DNA of 64,000 nt from Macrophomina tecta (lineage: Eukaryota; Ascomycota; Dothideomycetes; Botryosphaeriales; Botryosphaeriaceae), in the NCBI GenBank assembly GCA_024180945.1, contig JAKSGN010000007.1, positions 3,100,001 through 3,164,000 on the forward strand, written 5' to 3'. Position numbers and translations under genes: made by a program. Shown one piece after another: positions 24,729 through 37,153 of this stretch. Every line of letters starts with the position of its first letter. The stretch's first letter is position 1. Below the pieces are notes generated by a model that made no database searches, was not told the origin of the DNA, and saw only the letters and a list, made by a program, of their open reading frames with translations.

Positions 24729-25574
24729 TTATTTGCCCTTCTTCACCCAATCTTCGATGGTTTCCCTCGCCTCACCGATCTTCTCTTCAAGCATGGCAGC
24801 GCCCATTTTGCTGTGGGCAATGCCAGTCTGCACGAACCTGGTCACGCGTTCCTTGGCCAAGAGATGGTTGTGGGCAATGACGGGATAGCGCTCCTCGTAG
24901 GTCCAGATCAGGTCGCCGACGTTCCTGGTGGTAATGGGAAGGATGGCGTAGGAAGCGATGATGCCCACGGCGACGGGTACGGTGGTGCGGAGCAAGATGT
25001 TGCGGTTGCGGGTGACAATGCTGCCGGCCATGGCAGAAACCAGCACGTAGAGGCCGCCGGGGATGACCTTCTCGCCCGACTCCTTGGGCGGAGCCAGCGA
25101 TGCGACGGTGCTGGTGAAGGAGTTCTCCAGGCGCAGGGCCGCGGTCAGGGCATCATTGACCTTATCCTCGGATTTTGCGGCATAGCCATGGAGAAACAGG
25201 CGGGCCTTGGAGATCTCGGCGGCCAGACGGTCGGTGTAGGTGGGGGAAGACGGCTTCGGGGCGGCCTTGGGTGGGCTGACGGGCTCAGCGGGCACCGGCG
25301 CGAAGTCGTCGTAGATGGGCTTGTTGCGGAGGTCCTAGCGGATGTTAGCCGGACGCAGGCACAGCTGGTAGGATGTCTTACCCTCTCGAATGGGCTTTCT
25401 GATGTCTGGGGAGCTTCGGCGTGGACGTTGCGGATCGGGTAGAGCGAGAGGCCGGCGGCAAGAATTGCGGACGTCGCGGGCACGACGGCGCGCTGGCATT
25501 GGTGAGCACAAGAACATCAGGTTGCGAGGGGGCGCGCCAAAGCTCACCTGCCGTAGAAGTGGTCGGAAAGCCAT
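24729..25574 (-). CDS. MICOS subunit MIC26/MIC27-like (apolipoprotein O family)
   Basis: Exons 25574..25548, 25492..25382 and 25334..24729 give 247 residues: a short MAFRPLLRQ presequence start, [13 protein letters not shown], then [12 protein letters not shown], a motif common at the start of fungal Mic26/Mic27. Helical [17 protein letters not shown] and two hydrophobic segments follow ([15 protein letters not shown] and [15 protein letters not shown]), with the conserved IPGGLYV-type Gly-rich entry. This is the ApoO layout. MICOS shapes crista junctions in the inner mitochondrial membrane; this subunit binds cardiolipin or the MIC10 core. I cannot separate Mic26 from Mic27. Divergent from OCT1 across 214 bp. 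Confidence 0.88.
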
Positions 25575-25788
25575 TGGGAGCGAGGGGTTGAGGGCAATGG
25601 ATTGGCGACGGGCGGAAGAAGCACGCGAGGTGTTGAAGACGGACGTCGCTTTCCGCAGGCAATCAAAGCCGAGAGCCGCCAGCGTCATCTGCTCTCCACC
25701 CGCCCAGCTCAAACCAACTTTCTCCACCTCGCCGCCGCAACCTCTCTCCGCCCTCCCCGCGGCCCTTTCCGCCCCATATCGCGTCAAT
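25575..25788. promoter_or_regulatory. Bidirectional promoter, MICOS subunit / OCT1
   Basis: 214 bp separate the two start codons, and both products are mitochondrial. There is no TATA box. Sequence next to OCT1 is C-rich with CCGCC repeats. Confidence 0.6.
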
Positions 25789-28146
25789 ATGCTGCGGCGC
25801 GCTGGGCGACAGACATGGACCTGCTCTCAGTGCTTGCGCCTGCAGCAACGGAGATACGGAAGCACCATTGCTGCAACCGCCGCTGACCTCTCGCCCGCAA
25901 GTCGCGCCGCTCCCGAAGCCTCTCACGATGACCGCGTCCTCCGCCAAATCTTCGATTCTCCACGATTCTGGAAGGACTTCTCCAGCCGAGCCAAGCACGA
26001 GCTCCAAGGCACCTCTGCCGGCCTATTTCAGAACCGCTACCTCACACGCCCGGAAGGCTTCCAGCACTTCGCCGAAGTCACGCTACAAAAATGCATGAAG
26101 ATTGTTGAGAAAGTGCTGGGCGCCAGCACAGTCGAGGAATACAGCACACTAGCACGCGACCTGGACCGCTTGAGCGATCTGCTCTGCCGTGTCATTGATC
26201 TCTCTGACTTTGTGCGCTCCACTCATCCCGACCCCAAGATCCAGGCCGCTGCTACCCAGGCATACGCTATCATGTTTGAATACATGAACAGGCTAAATAC
26301 CACCACCGGACTGAATGACCAGCTAAAAGTGGCGGCGTCAATTCCGGAGGTCTGGGAATCTTGGAGCGAAGAGGAACAGGTTGTCGCTCAGATTCTCATG
26401 AGAGACTTCTCCAAATCTGCCATTGACTTGCCCGATGAGACTCGTCAGCGTTTTGTGGATCTTTCCAACGACATTACACATACTGGGAATGATTTTGTCG
26501 ATGGCATGGCCCCGGAGAAGCCATACCTCAAGTTCGACAGCAGCAAGTTGAAGGGAATGGATCCAAATCTGGCCAAGAACTTGACCCGATGGGGCAAGGT
26601 TACACTGCCAACAGTCGGCCTACCTGCTATGATGGCATTGAGGACTGTTGAAGACCCCGATGTCCGGCGCGAGGTCTATGTTGCCAATCGGACTGCCTCA
26701 CGGGCCAACATCTCTAGGCTCGAGGAGATGCTAAGGAAGAGAGCAGAGCTTGCGAAGCTGTCTGGTTATGACACTTTCGGTCATATGGCATTAAGCGACA
26801 AGATGGCAAGCACTCCCGAAGCTGTGAACCAGTTCCTTGGTGCTTTGGTTGAGGACAATCATATTCAAGTCAACAACGAGCTTCAGGAACTTCTAGAGCT
26901 CAAGAAGTCTGATGCTAGGAGTGACAACTTTCCCGGTCGTCTGAATGCATGGGACCGCGATTACTACACGCAGCGTCTACTCTCTTCTTTACGCACTCGT
27001 ATCCGCTCTCCCGATTTCCTTTCTTCATTCTTCTCTTTGGGCACGGTCATCCAGGGCCTTTCTCGACTCTTCACCAGGCTCTACGGTATTCGTCTCGTTC
27101 CTCACGAGACTCTACCCGGAGAGACTTGGAACTCGGATGTTCGGCGCCTGGATGTAATTGATGAGAATGAAGGACACATTGCTGTGGTGTATTGCGATCT
27201 ATTCTCCCGCCCTGGCAAGAACCCCAACCCTGCCCACTTTACTCTGCGCTGCTCCCGTCTGATCTCTGGCGAAGAAATCGCTGAGGCGGCTGAGACATCA
27301 CACCCTTTCCCTTCCCCAGTGGACGCCGCCACCGATGGCATGGCGTCTGCACCCAACCGCGCCGACGAGACCGGACAATCCTACTACCAACTCCCAACCA
27401 TCGCCCTGATCTGCGACTTCGACACTGCCGGACAAAGCCCGCACAGCGCTCGTCCGACCCTACTATCTTTCCGTGAAGTGCAGACACTCTTCCACGAAAT
27501 GGGCCACGCCATCCACTCCATCTGCGGCCGCACCAAGCTCCAAAACGTCAGCGGCACGCGCTGCGCCACCGACTTCGCCGAGCTGCCCTCGGTGCTGATG
27601 GAGCACTTCGCAGCCGCGCCCGAGGTGCTCGGCCTCTTCGCGCGCCACTTCGAGACCGACGCCCCACTCCCGTACCGCATGGTCGAGGAGCGGGTCGCTA
27701 TTGACCGCCGCATGAGTGGTGCAGAGACCGAGGCTCAAATCCTGCTCGCTATGCTTGATCAGGCGTATCACTCAGCGCTACCGCTTGAGCAGGGCTTCGA
27801 TAGCACGAAGACTTATCACGATATTTATAACGCTCATTCGACAATCCCGGAGCCACAGGGCACTGCGTGGCAAGGGTTCTTTGGACATCTTTTCGGGTAT
27901 GGCGCGACGTATTACTCGTATCTCTTTGACAGAGCCATTGCGGGCAAGGTCTGGAAGGAGGTCTTCCAGCAGGGCAAGAAGAGCATCGATAGAGAGGCTG
28001 GGGCTAGATATAGACACGAGGTCCTGAGATGGGGCGGTGGTAGAGATGGATGGAGGTGCGTGGCTGGTGTGCTGGACAGAGAGGAGTTGGCAGAGGGTGG
28101 CACCGAGGCGATGAAGGAGGTGGGTAAGTGGGGTGTGCACGATTAG
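25789..28146 (+). CDS. OCT1: Mitochondrial intermediate peptidase OCT1 (M3 metallopeptidase)
   Basis: An intronless 785-codon frame. The upstream frame is open, but the Met at 25789 begins a typical Arg-rich presequence ([19 protein letters not shown]). The zinc-binding HEMGH is at residues 569-573, inside [15 protein letters not shown], with the downstream Glu ligand and the [14 protein letters not shown] block typical of thimet-type peptidases. The C-terminal [19 protein letters not shown] is also conserved. OCT1 removes an octapeptide from precursors already cut by the matrix processing peptidase, stabilising many matrix and inner-membrane proteins. Length fits fungal homologues. Confidence 0.96.
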   Translation: MLRRAGRQTWTCSQCLRLQQRRYGSTIAATAADLSPASRAAPEASHDDRVLRQIFDSPRFWKDFSSRAKHELQGTSAGLFQNRYLTRPEGFQHFAEVTLQKCMKIVEKVLGASTVEEYSTLARDLDRLSDLLCRVIDLSDFVRSTHPDPKIQAAATQAYAIMFEYMNRLNTTTGLNDQLKVAASIPEVWESWSEEEQVVAQILMRDFSKSAIDLPDETRQRFVDLSNDITHTGNDFVDGMAPEKPYLKFDSSKLKGMDPNLAKNLTRWGKVTLPTVGLPAMMALRTVEDPDVRREVYVANRTASRANISRLEEMLRKRAELAKLSGYDTFGHMALSDKMASTPEAVNQFLGALVEDNHIQVNNELQELLELKKSDARSDNFPGRLNAWDRDYYTQRLLSSLRTRIRSPDFLSSFFSLGTVIQGLSRLFTRLYGIRLVPHETLPGETWNSDVRRLDVIDENEGHIAVVYCDLFSRPGKNPNPAHFTLRCSRLISGEEIAEAAETSHPFPSPVDAATDGMASAPNRADETGQSYYQLPTIALICDFDTAGQSPHSARPTLLSFREVQTLFHEMGHAIHSICGRTKLQNVSGTRCATDFAELPSVLMEHFAAAPEVLGLFARHFETDAPLPYRMVEERVAIDRRMSGAETEAQILLAMLDQAYHSALPLEQGFDSTKTYHDIYNAHSTIPEPQGTAWQGFFGHLFGYGATYYSYLFDRAIAGKVWKEVFQQGKKSIDREAGARYRHEVLRWGGGRDGWRCVAGVLDREELAEGGTEAMKEVGKWGVHD

Positions 28147-29950
28147 AGAAGATACATACAAGACCTCACGGATAAGACATGCACTTGGGTAATCGCTAAA
28201 GAGAAGTGGGAGGCATTTATTTAAGAAAAGGTATAGTGTTTTAGCGTTTCTGCTCTTAGAAGCGAGGGCCTCGGTGCAAATTCACTTGTACAGAGCTGTA
28301 TATTCTGTTTGCATACGCAAATTTGTCAAAAACACTTATAATGTATCTAAGCTACGCTACACAGAGGGGGTTCCGCTCGACCAGGTTTACTATGTGGTGA
28401 CCATCAAACAACCGCGTTTGGATCCGTCTGTTTGACCTCGTTAAGTATTCAGGCGTGTGATGGGAGGCAAACAAAGACGAGCTCTGCACTGACAGGCACA
28501 GCGAACTAATCCTCTTGGTTCTTTCGCAAGTGCTGAATGTTAAGGTGATCAAATGGATAGGTGATGCTGGCCACCATATATTCTTGATCAGAATGTTCCT
28601 GTGCTTGTTTAAGGCTGGGGCCGATATTGAAAAGCCATTACCTGACGAGGGCCAAATCAAGATTTGGAATGGCTTACGGGCGTTCGTAATGAAAAGCTGA
28701 TAGAGTAGCATGTAAAAAAGGAATTAGCACGAAGATAGGAGCTGTCCTTACTAGAGCGGTAATCCAGGATTACGACAGTAAAAGTAGCTATATTCGCGGC
28801 CCTTGACTCACCGCCCTCTTTTCCAGACTTGCTTGCGTAATAGAGCAATCTGTGAGGTAGTTAGACGTTCGACTAAGATAATGTTGGTCTATCACTTTAG
28901 CTGGTTAGGCATCTACCGCTCAGACCGCGATCCTGACACAAGTCAGCACCAATGACCTGACATACATATCGGTTGCCGCTTCCGTGGACAAGTTGTGAAG
29001 AACCCCTGTTGATGTGCCTCATCCTCGGGCAACGGCGTGTCGGCCATCGAAACGACCATACGGAAGAGAAGGCGGCGCGGACTAGCACAGCAGATCATCC
29101 GACCGTCTACCCGCTTCAAACGGCCCCTCTATGTTTGAAGTCCCATCTGGTGTTGCTATAAGAGGAACTTGCTGACGGGCCACTTCTCTATTCGGTCAGC
29201 CACCCGAGCGAGGGCGCGAGGGCACGGATACCGCCCCGACTCCATGCGTGCTTACAGGATCATCATCCCGTTTCAAAATTAACCCTAGATCTTCGAAGCG
29301 TTCTTGTTTCGACCAGCTCGCTTCCCGGTGCACCCTACGTTTCGATGTTAAACGAGCTTGAGGTCGAACGGACTCGTCGATGCTGGCGAGTAAGCATTGA
29401 TGAAGAACAAGACCAAACACGCCTTTTCATAAAGGGCCCTGAATCAGCAGCATTAGCAGCGAGTGAAGCTTGGGACGCAGAATACACAATGCCATCAAAA
29501 TGTGGTGTTATTCATTTTCCTTCTTCGCAAAAGATTTCGGAACATTGGAAACGAGTTCCCCCTCATTGATGAGCCTCCTGCTTACTGTCTCGCGAACACC
29601 CGAAACTCCATTTCCCCAGTACAAGATGTGTAGCCTAGCTTTCGAGACCGGACATCAACAGGAGACCTTAGAAAAATTGCTCAGAGGGAGATGGGGGACA
29701 AGAAGATTCCACGTGGATGAGGCGCCGATGCATGCTATGAATCCCAATAAACAACAACCCAATCCAACAACCATTGCCAAAAAGTATCTCTGAGGGTATT
29801 ACGCTAGGCTCGATGGCTCAAGCACCGCCTTTTCCGCGTATACCCATTAGGCGAGGTGCATCTTATGCCATTAATAGTCAGTCTGGCTTTGCTCGGCATT
29901 CCGTGCTTCACACCTGTCAATTTGCGCTGCTGCTCTTCTCATTTTCGCAC
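28147..29950. other. 1.8 kb convergent intergenic region
   Basis: Lies between the convergent 3' ends of OCT1 and the MAP kinase kinase gene. It is more AT-rich than its flanks. No gene, RNA or repeat was recognised. Confidence 0.45.
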
Positions 29951-31480
29951 TCAGACTTTTCTTGGCGGCTGCGGAAGAGGGTTGCTTGGTGGTGGTGCTG
30001 GCCTGATCGGCAGTTGCATTGGCTGACCACCAGACAGTTGACCTGCACTGCTGGTCCTGGCTGGATATTGTGGCCTTTCCCTATCACGGCCGTCTCTCGA
30101 GTCTTGACTTGCAGAGGATCGCGGAGTATGACTTGAGGTGGGAGTATGACGGTCATTTGAGGCGGAAGATGGCGTGGGACTGTGGCTTGGAGAAGCGCGG
30201 AGCTGCTCCCGCATCTTTGCAGAAGCCGGGGTCGGTTGCAGATGAGACTTGCGGTTTTGTCGCTCCATCATGCTAACAGCCCAAGCCTCAAGATCCACGG
30301 GGGTGCGCTTAGCAGCAAGCAGGAAGGGGTCAGAATCCTGTATCAGGATGTCAGCTTCAATTTCAATGGTAGAGAGGAGTGTAGAAACATACGTAGAGCT
30401 CCCAAGGAGTTGGTCTCTCATCAGGATTCTTCATCAGGCAGCGTGCGATCATGTCCTCCAGAATTGACGGGAAGGCGTCGCTCTTAGGAAGCTTGGGCGC
30501 AGGCTCGAGAACGATTTGCTGCAACAAATCCAGAATACCCTGGGGCCCACCGGTCTCGTCATCGTTGTCGCTGTTGTTGAAGGGGAATTTGCCAATAGCG
30601 AGCTCCATGAGAGTCAATCCCACACTCCAGACGTCGGACTTGACCGTGTATTTGGCTCCCTGGATCCTCTCCGGAGCCATGTATGTGCCGGTGCCGACGA
30701 ACGTCTCCGCAACGGAGCCCTCCAGCTCGCTCGAAACACCGAAATCGCAAATCTTAATTTGACCCTTTGAGTTGACAAGGATGTTGGATGGTTTCATGTC
30801 GCGGTGCATGATTCTGTGCTGCTTGTAGAGGTATGAGAGTCCACCCAAAACAGCTTCTGCGATTTTGCCGAGCACATCGACGCGGACGGGGCCAAAATTC
30901 TTCGAGATTCCGTCGAGCGAGCTGTCATATGATTAGTCGTGCCCAAATGGTTCTCAAGAGCCATGGGTGTCCCTTACCCGCAGTCCATGTATTCCATACA
31001 CATCACAACGTCGCCCGACTCATTTTGGAATGCTCCGTAGAAAGACACTATGTACGGGCATGCACAGTCGTGCATAATACGTAATTCCCGGACTATCCGC
31101 TTGCGCACTTCATTTTTGGCTTCGACGTGAATGATCTGGAGGAAGGTCGTTAGCTATTGGGACAGCTTCGGGCTTAGGCGTGAGAGTCGACCCACCTTCC
31201 GGGCCATGATGGCCTTTGTCGCAGCGTGCTGAACCTTGCTGACAGTGCCTCCATTTCCATGGCCAAGCTCTCTTATCACAATCAGATCCTCTGCTCTCAG
31301 GTCCAGCCTGAACTCGACGCCAATCTCCAGCTGGCCAGCGGCCTTGTCGTCTTCACGGCGCGAGCCGGGCAGCTGAGCGTCAGCTCCTGACAACGCGGGC
31401 CGTGGCTGAGGCGCGTTGAGCGCCAGGCCCTTGACGTTCTTCCGCTTCATAGTGCGGACCTTGAATGCCGAGTCCGCCAT
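29951..31480 (-). CDS. STE7: STE7-type MAP kinase kinase
   Basis: Exons 31480..31196, 31135..30978, 30921..30393 and 30337..29951 give 452 residues. Kinase domain: glycine loop GHGNGGTVSKV, catalytic lysine in ARKIIHVE (made by splicing), HRDMKPSNIL, DFG, and the activation segment SVAETFVGT with Ser/Thr spaced as in Ste7/Fuz7. APE and the FPFNNSDNDDE region follow. The N-terminus has basic residues (KVRTMKRKNVKGLAL) that may be the docking site for the MAP kinase. The C-terminal 110 residues are Ser/Pro/Arg-rich and end in PPRKV. In Ascomycota this kinase activates the Fus3/Kss1-type MAPK for mating, invasive growth and appressorium formation. Confidence 0.93.
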
Positions 31481-32697
31481 GGTGGGCGCGAGATGGCGTC
31501 ACTGTGCTCGGTGGGGTGCGAGAAGGGCAGTGGGTGTTGGTTTGGAGGCCGCAGAAAAGGTCAGGAGCCGAGGAGACACGGTGTCTATCGAGTGGAAGGC
31601 GCTGCAGCGGTGGAAGGGGGCGGGTGCGCCAATCGGGAGGTCGCTGGCGAAAGGAGGTACCGGGTGTGGTGCCCGCCGGGTAGGGCTTCAACTATTGGAT
31701 TGCCGCTTTGGGTGTGGCGGTGGGCCCGGTTGGATGGCAGAGTCGCCCAGAGACTGCAACACTGAAAGGAGGAACAAGGTTGGCGGACAGGACAGCGGCG
31801 CGCGACGGGCTGGGAGGGAATTTGGGCGGCGGCGGTGGTGGTTAGCGGGCGTTTTGAAGTCGAGAACGCCGCGACGCGCTGGGTCGGGCGTGGGGCGTGC
31901 AGTGGGCAGCGGCTCAATCAGCGTCCGAGCAGCAGCAGGAGGGCAGATGCGAGACGGCGGCACTGGTTCCTGCAGGTCAGCTCGCGACGCGGGAGCTCTG
32001 CTATTTGACCAGCGACACAATGAGACGGAGTCGCAAGTCATGAATATCACGGACTAGCGCCAGCGGGGCTGTTTCACGGCCGTGGCTGCGGAGGCTCCTC
32101 ACTGCATGATCCGCAGAAATCATCGCGCGCTGCTCAGAGAGTGCGCGGGTCGCTCAGGCTTCAACGCGGCCACGAGAAGTTTCACCTGGCGCCGCCGATC
32201 TCTCAGACGAGATGCACTGCGGATTGCCGCCTCTTGCGCGTCAAGACAGTCGCGTAGCAAGCGAAGTGACGATGCGAGGCCTACACGAGCAGCTATAGTG
32301 CCGGGGCTGATATTGTAGCGAGTGGGCGCGGGGAGCTGAGCGACGGCGGCCGTCTCACTGTCACTGCGCAGGGCCCATGGCAGTTGGGCGGGCAGCGGAC
32401 AGCGGGCGGCGGGCGGTGGGCGGCAACATTAGCGCTGTCGGCCCGGCTTACTCAGCGCCCGGATCGGGCGGGCGGTGAGAGGCGCGCCAAGCCCGCGCCC
32501 TCGCCCAGCTTGTTCACGTCTTTTGGTCGTGGTCGCCGCAGCGACCTTCAGCGCTGCGCAGCCGACAACTCCATCCTTCCCGGAGCGCCAGACGACCTCG
32601 CCCGTCTGCCTGTCGCGCACACCTGTCCGTGCTCCGCCTCGCCGCCGCATCAGCTATTCATCACCCGCACTCTCGAAGCCGATCAAAACCTCGCGTC
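31481..32697. promoter_or_regulatory. Divergent 1.2 kb region between STE7 and SPT6
   Basis: GC-rich spacer with long chance frames on both strands but no recognisable protein. It must contain both promoters; the 32.5-32.7 kb part is C/T-rich, like the 5' UTR of SPT6. No TATA box was found. Confidence 0.45.
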
Positions 32698-35600
32698 ATG
32701 GCGCATCCCCTTCTCGACGTCGCTGCCGAGTTAGGCAGCGAATCCGATGATGGCGACTACGATGGAGAAAATGCTGTCGACGACAGAGAAAAGCCTGAGC
32801 GCCGAGCGGGCGGCCTGGACGACTCCAGCGAGGAGGAAGACGAGGATGACGATGAGGAAGCCGCTGCCGCCGTAAGTGCTCTGCACCATACCGAAACCAT
32901 TGCGCCACCTGGCTGACCACATTCTTCGCTAGATTCGTGAGGGGTTCATTGTTGACGAAGACGAGGAGGACGAGGAGGAACGCCGGGCCCGCAGGCGCGA
33001 GAGAAAAAAAAGGCGGCGGGCTGAGCGCGAAGAGGAGGAGGTCCTAGACGAGGAAGATCTCGACCTCATCGGCGAGACAGTCCCCAGGGAGGAGACAAGT
33101 CAGGCATGTACACCCCTGAGCGTCATCAGTGGAGTTGTTGCTGACAATATTTCCACAGTCCAAGTTTAAGCGCCTCAAACGCGGCCATAGAGAGGAACGT
33201 CCAGCCCGAGGACCACGCGGTGTCGATGACATCTTCTCCGACGAAGATGAGGATCTTGGCGATGGATACGATGAAAGGCCTTCCCGCCGAGAACCCAGGG
33301 GCGGTGTCACCGATGAGTTTGCGGACTTCATCGAGGAAGATGTCTTCGATGACGAAGAAGGCTTGCAAGATGAGGAAGACCGTGAGGTGGCAAGACCTGG
33401 AAAGAGGGCTGTTGGTGGCGTCGGTTTCCCGGAAGCTGGAATGGACGAGGCCGAGATGGAGGACTACCGCAATGCTTTCGGAGACGGCACCGAATACGAT
33501 TGGGCCTTGGATATGCAGGAGCAAAAGGACGAAGAGGACATGGGAGATGAAAAACCACTGGAGCTCAAGGATGTCTTCGAACCATCTCAGCTTGCTGAGA
33601 GGATGATGACAGACGAAGACAACGAAATCCGCTTCACCGATGTCCCCGAAAGGTTCCAGCTTGCAAGGAAGCCTTTTAAGCCTCTCGAACTGGACGAAGA
33701 CGAGATGGCAAATCGCATGGGTGTAGAGGCTCTGTGGGTCTCCAAGCTTCTGTGGCCGAAGAAACGTCTTAGCCAAAGCTGCGAACAGCCCTTTCAGAAG
33801 GCTGTTCGTAAAGTTTTGGAGCTTATGAACATTGAAGATCTTGAGGTTCCCTTTATCTTCAACCATCGGAAAGACTATTTGATCCACTCGAGCGCCCAAC
33901 AGGACCAGGATGACATTGACGGGAACGCTGGCCCACAGCGACTCCTCACTCAGGGCGACCTCTGGGAGATCTTTGAGTTGGATCTGAAGTTCCGAGCCTT
34001 GTCAGAAAAGCGTGAGGCCCTTGTGAAAACGTACGAGAACCTCAAGGCCATTGCGGACGTCCAGGACCCTGTTTTTGAGACCCTCCTTGCCAAAGCTGAA
34101 TCCATCGAGGAGATCCAAGACATACAGGACTATATCCACTTTACTTACTCAGCTCAACTCAAGGACGTCAACACCATGGAGGCAGAAGCAACACCAGGCG
34201 TTCAGAAGCGGACGCGTGGCGCTAACAGCGTGTTCGAGAGGATTCGAGCCAGCAGAGTGTATAACCTCGTCCGCGCCATTGGCATCACTCCTGATGACTA
34301 TGCGAAGAACCTGCAGAAGGATGGCCATCGCGTGTACCCTGAGGATCCCCAGGAGATGCCTGAAGATATGGCTGATAATCTACTTGATCCTCCGGAGTAT
34401 CAAACGTCCGCAGTTGTCTTGCGCTCCGCCAAGGCCATGTTCGCTGAAGAATTGGTTATGAGTCCCAGAATGCGCAGTGTCATGAGACGCACCTTTTACA
34501 CCGCTGGCCTCTTTGATGTCCATCGAACGGAGAAGGGTCTCCGGAAGATCACCGAAGATCATCCGTACTATGAATTCAAATATTTGCGCAATCAGGAATA
34601 CACTGCGATGGCCCGGAGGCCAGAGCTGTTCTTGAGGATGCTCAAGGCTGAGGATGAGGGCATGGTCGAAGTCAAGGTCAAGTTACAGAATTACCAGACA
34701 ATCAAGGAGGACTTCCAGGCAATGATCAAATCCGATGGAACCAGCGACCGTGCGACAGAATGGAACAAATTCCGCACCTCGATCCTGGATATGGCTCTCC
34801 CGAAGCTGGAGAGAATCATCGCCAAAGGAGTCAAGGAAACTGTCAAGGCAGAGTGTGAGAATGCTCTAGCCAGGCAATGCAAGGATCGATTTGCCGAAAA
34901 GCTCGACCAAGCTCCCTACAAGCCGAAGGGTATGCAGCTTGGGACTGTCCCTAGAGTCCTCGCTCTTTCAAATGGCAACGGTATTCCCGGCCGCGACGCC
35001 GTCTGTTACGCTTGGGTCGACGAAGAAGGACGTGTCTTGGAGCAAGGCAAGTTCAGCGACTTGCGCCCTGGAAACAAGGAAAAATATATTCCAGATGCCA
35101 AGGATATCGAAGCCCTTGTCGAGCTGGTTCAGAGGCGGAAACCCGATGTCATCGGTGTCTCTGGTTTCTCCGTGGAGACACGCAAGCTCTACAAGGACCT
35201 TCAGCAAATTGTGGAAGACCATGACCTTCGCTGTGCTGACTTTGAGGACGAAGACGGTAATGAAAAGTCTGAAAGGCTGGAGGTCGTCATGGTCAACGAC
35301 GAGGTTGCCAGGCTTTACCACACCAGCGACAGGTCTAACGCAGAGCATCCCGGTACCGCTCCTCTGGTGAAGTACTGCATCGCTCTCGCTCGCTTCCTTC
35401 AAAGTCCTCTGAAGGAGTACGCCGCTCTTGGCCGAGATATTGTCTCCATCTCTTTCGACCCCAACCAGATTCTGCTTCCTCAGGACAAGCTCATGAAGTA
35501 CCTCGAGATGGCTATGGTGGACATCGTCAACCTTGTCGGTGTCGAAATCAACGAGGCAATGGGTGACCCGTATCTTGCAAATCTCCTTCCGTACGTATGT

Positions 35601-37153
35601 GGTCTTGGCCCGAGAAAAGCCCAACAGCTCGTGAAGGTCATCAACCTCAACCGGCAAGACGTTGCTACTAGGGATGAGCTCGTTGGTGACCCTGACAAGG
35701 GCATTCTCCCTGCTGTTGGTCCCAAGGTCTGGATGAATTGCGCGAGTTTCCTCTACATTAATGACGATCCTTCCGAGCCAGAGTCCGATTACCTTGATGG
35801 GACCCGTGTACACCCGGAAGATTATGATCTTGGTCGCAAGATGGCCGCAGACGCACTCGAAATGGATGAAGAAGACATCAAGGCTGAACAAGATGAAAAT
35901 GGTCCCGGCGCGGTGGTCAAGAGACTAATCCGTGAGGATGCTACAGAAAAAGTCAACGATCTCGTGTTGGAGGAATATGCTGAGCAGCTGGAGGCCCAAT
36001 TCCATCAGCGGAAGCGCGCGACTCTCGAGACCATCCGTGCCGAACTCCAGGTGCCGTACGAGGAACTGCGCAATAAGTTTACCTACATGACCTCGGACGA
36101 GATCTATACCATGCTCACTGGCGAAACGCGCGAATCGCTCACAGAAGGGATGATCGTTCCGGTCAAGATTCGTCGTGTGTTCCCGGATCATATTGAAGGC
36201 CGTCTGGATTGCGGCATGGAAGCGATCTGCAACGAGCCCGAATTCCCCAATAATGTTGGTGGCGAGCGGGGCATAGACCCGCGCCAAGTATTTCAGGCAA
36301 ACCAGACTGTTCAAGCAAAGGTCACGTTCCTCAACCGCAAGGCTTTGTCCTGCCAAGTCTCATTTAATGAAAAACAACTCAAGGATGGCTATCATCGCCA
36401 CATCGATCGCCAGCGAGGGGAATGGGACGACAAACAGGAAGAGGCTGACAAAGATGCAGAGGCTAAAGAAAAGGAGAGCAAAACCGGCCGTGCACAGCGC
36501 GTCATCAAACATCCACTCTTCCGTCCTTTCAATGCTGCGCAGGCTGAGGAGTTCTTGGGATCGCAAGGTCGTGGTGATGTGGTCATCAGACCTTCATCGA
36601 AGGGGCTGGATCACCTTGCTGTCACCTGGAAGGTGTCCGATAACATCTACCAACATATTGATGTGTTGGAGTTGGACAAGGAGAACGAGTTCAGTCTAGG
36701 CCGCACCCTCAAGATTGGTGGAAAGTACACATACAGCGATCTTGACGAGTTGATCGTGCTCCACGTCAAGGCCATGGCGAAGAAGGTTGATGAGATGATG
36801 ACTGACGAGAAATACCAGAGCGGCAGTAAGGCACAGACTGGTAAGTCGCTTTTTTTTTTTTTTCACTACATCAATCGGATAGTTCTCGCTAATGAAAAAT
36901 CGTAGAGCAATGGCTCACTACCTACACGGAGGCAAATCCAAGACGCAGCATGTACGCCTTCTGCATCAACCCAAAATTCCCGGGCTATTTCCACCTGTGC
37001 TTCAAGGCTGGCCAGCAAGCACCTCTCGCCTCATGGCCCGTCAAGGTCATTCCCAATGCCTTTGAGCTCCAGAAGAACCACTATCCCGATATGCGCGCTC
37101 TGAAGAACGGATTCAAGCTTCTCTTCGCGAACAATGCTGCTCGGAAGCGGTAA
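32698..37153 (+). CDS. SPT6: Transcription elongation factor SPT6
   Basis: Exons 32698..32871, 32933..33103, 33159..36840 and 36906..37153 give 1424 residues. The N-terminus is very acidic, then basic ([10 protein letters not shown]), with the Iws1-binding-like [17 protein letters not shown] near residue 175. The core follows Spt6 order: helix-turn-helix region, YqgF-like domain (near [14 protein letters not shown], about 705), helix-hairpin-helix ([16 protein letters not shown], about 930), S1 domain (about 1115-1180) and SH2 ([16 protein letters not shown] onward, about 1235-1330). The second SH2 lies in the last part with [10 protein letters not shown]. Spt6 is a histone chaperone travelling with RNA polymerase II. 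Intron 2 (33104..33158) begins GC, not GT. Intron 3 has a T14 run right after its donor. Confidence 0.96.
33104..33158 (+). other. GC-AG intron in SPT6
   Basis: Only this 55 nt intron joins TSQ to [10 protein letters not shown] in frame. The donor is CAG|GCATGT, and the acceptor is CCACAG. The nearest GT (GTACAC, four bases on) would create a stop soon after the junction. Confidence 0.85.
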
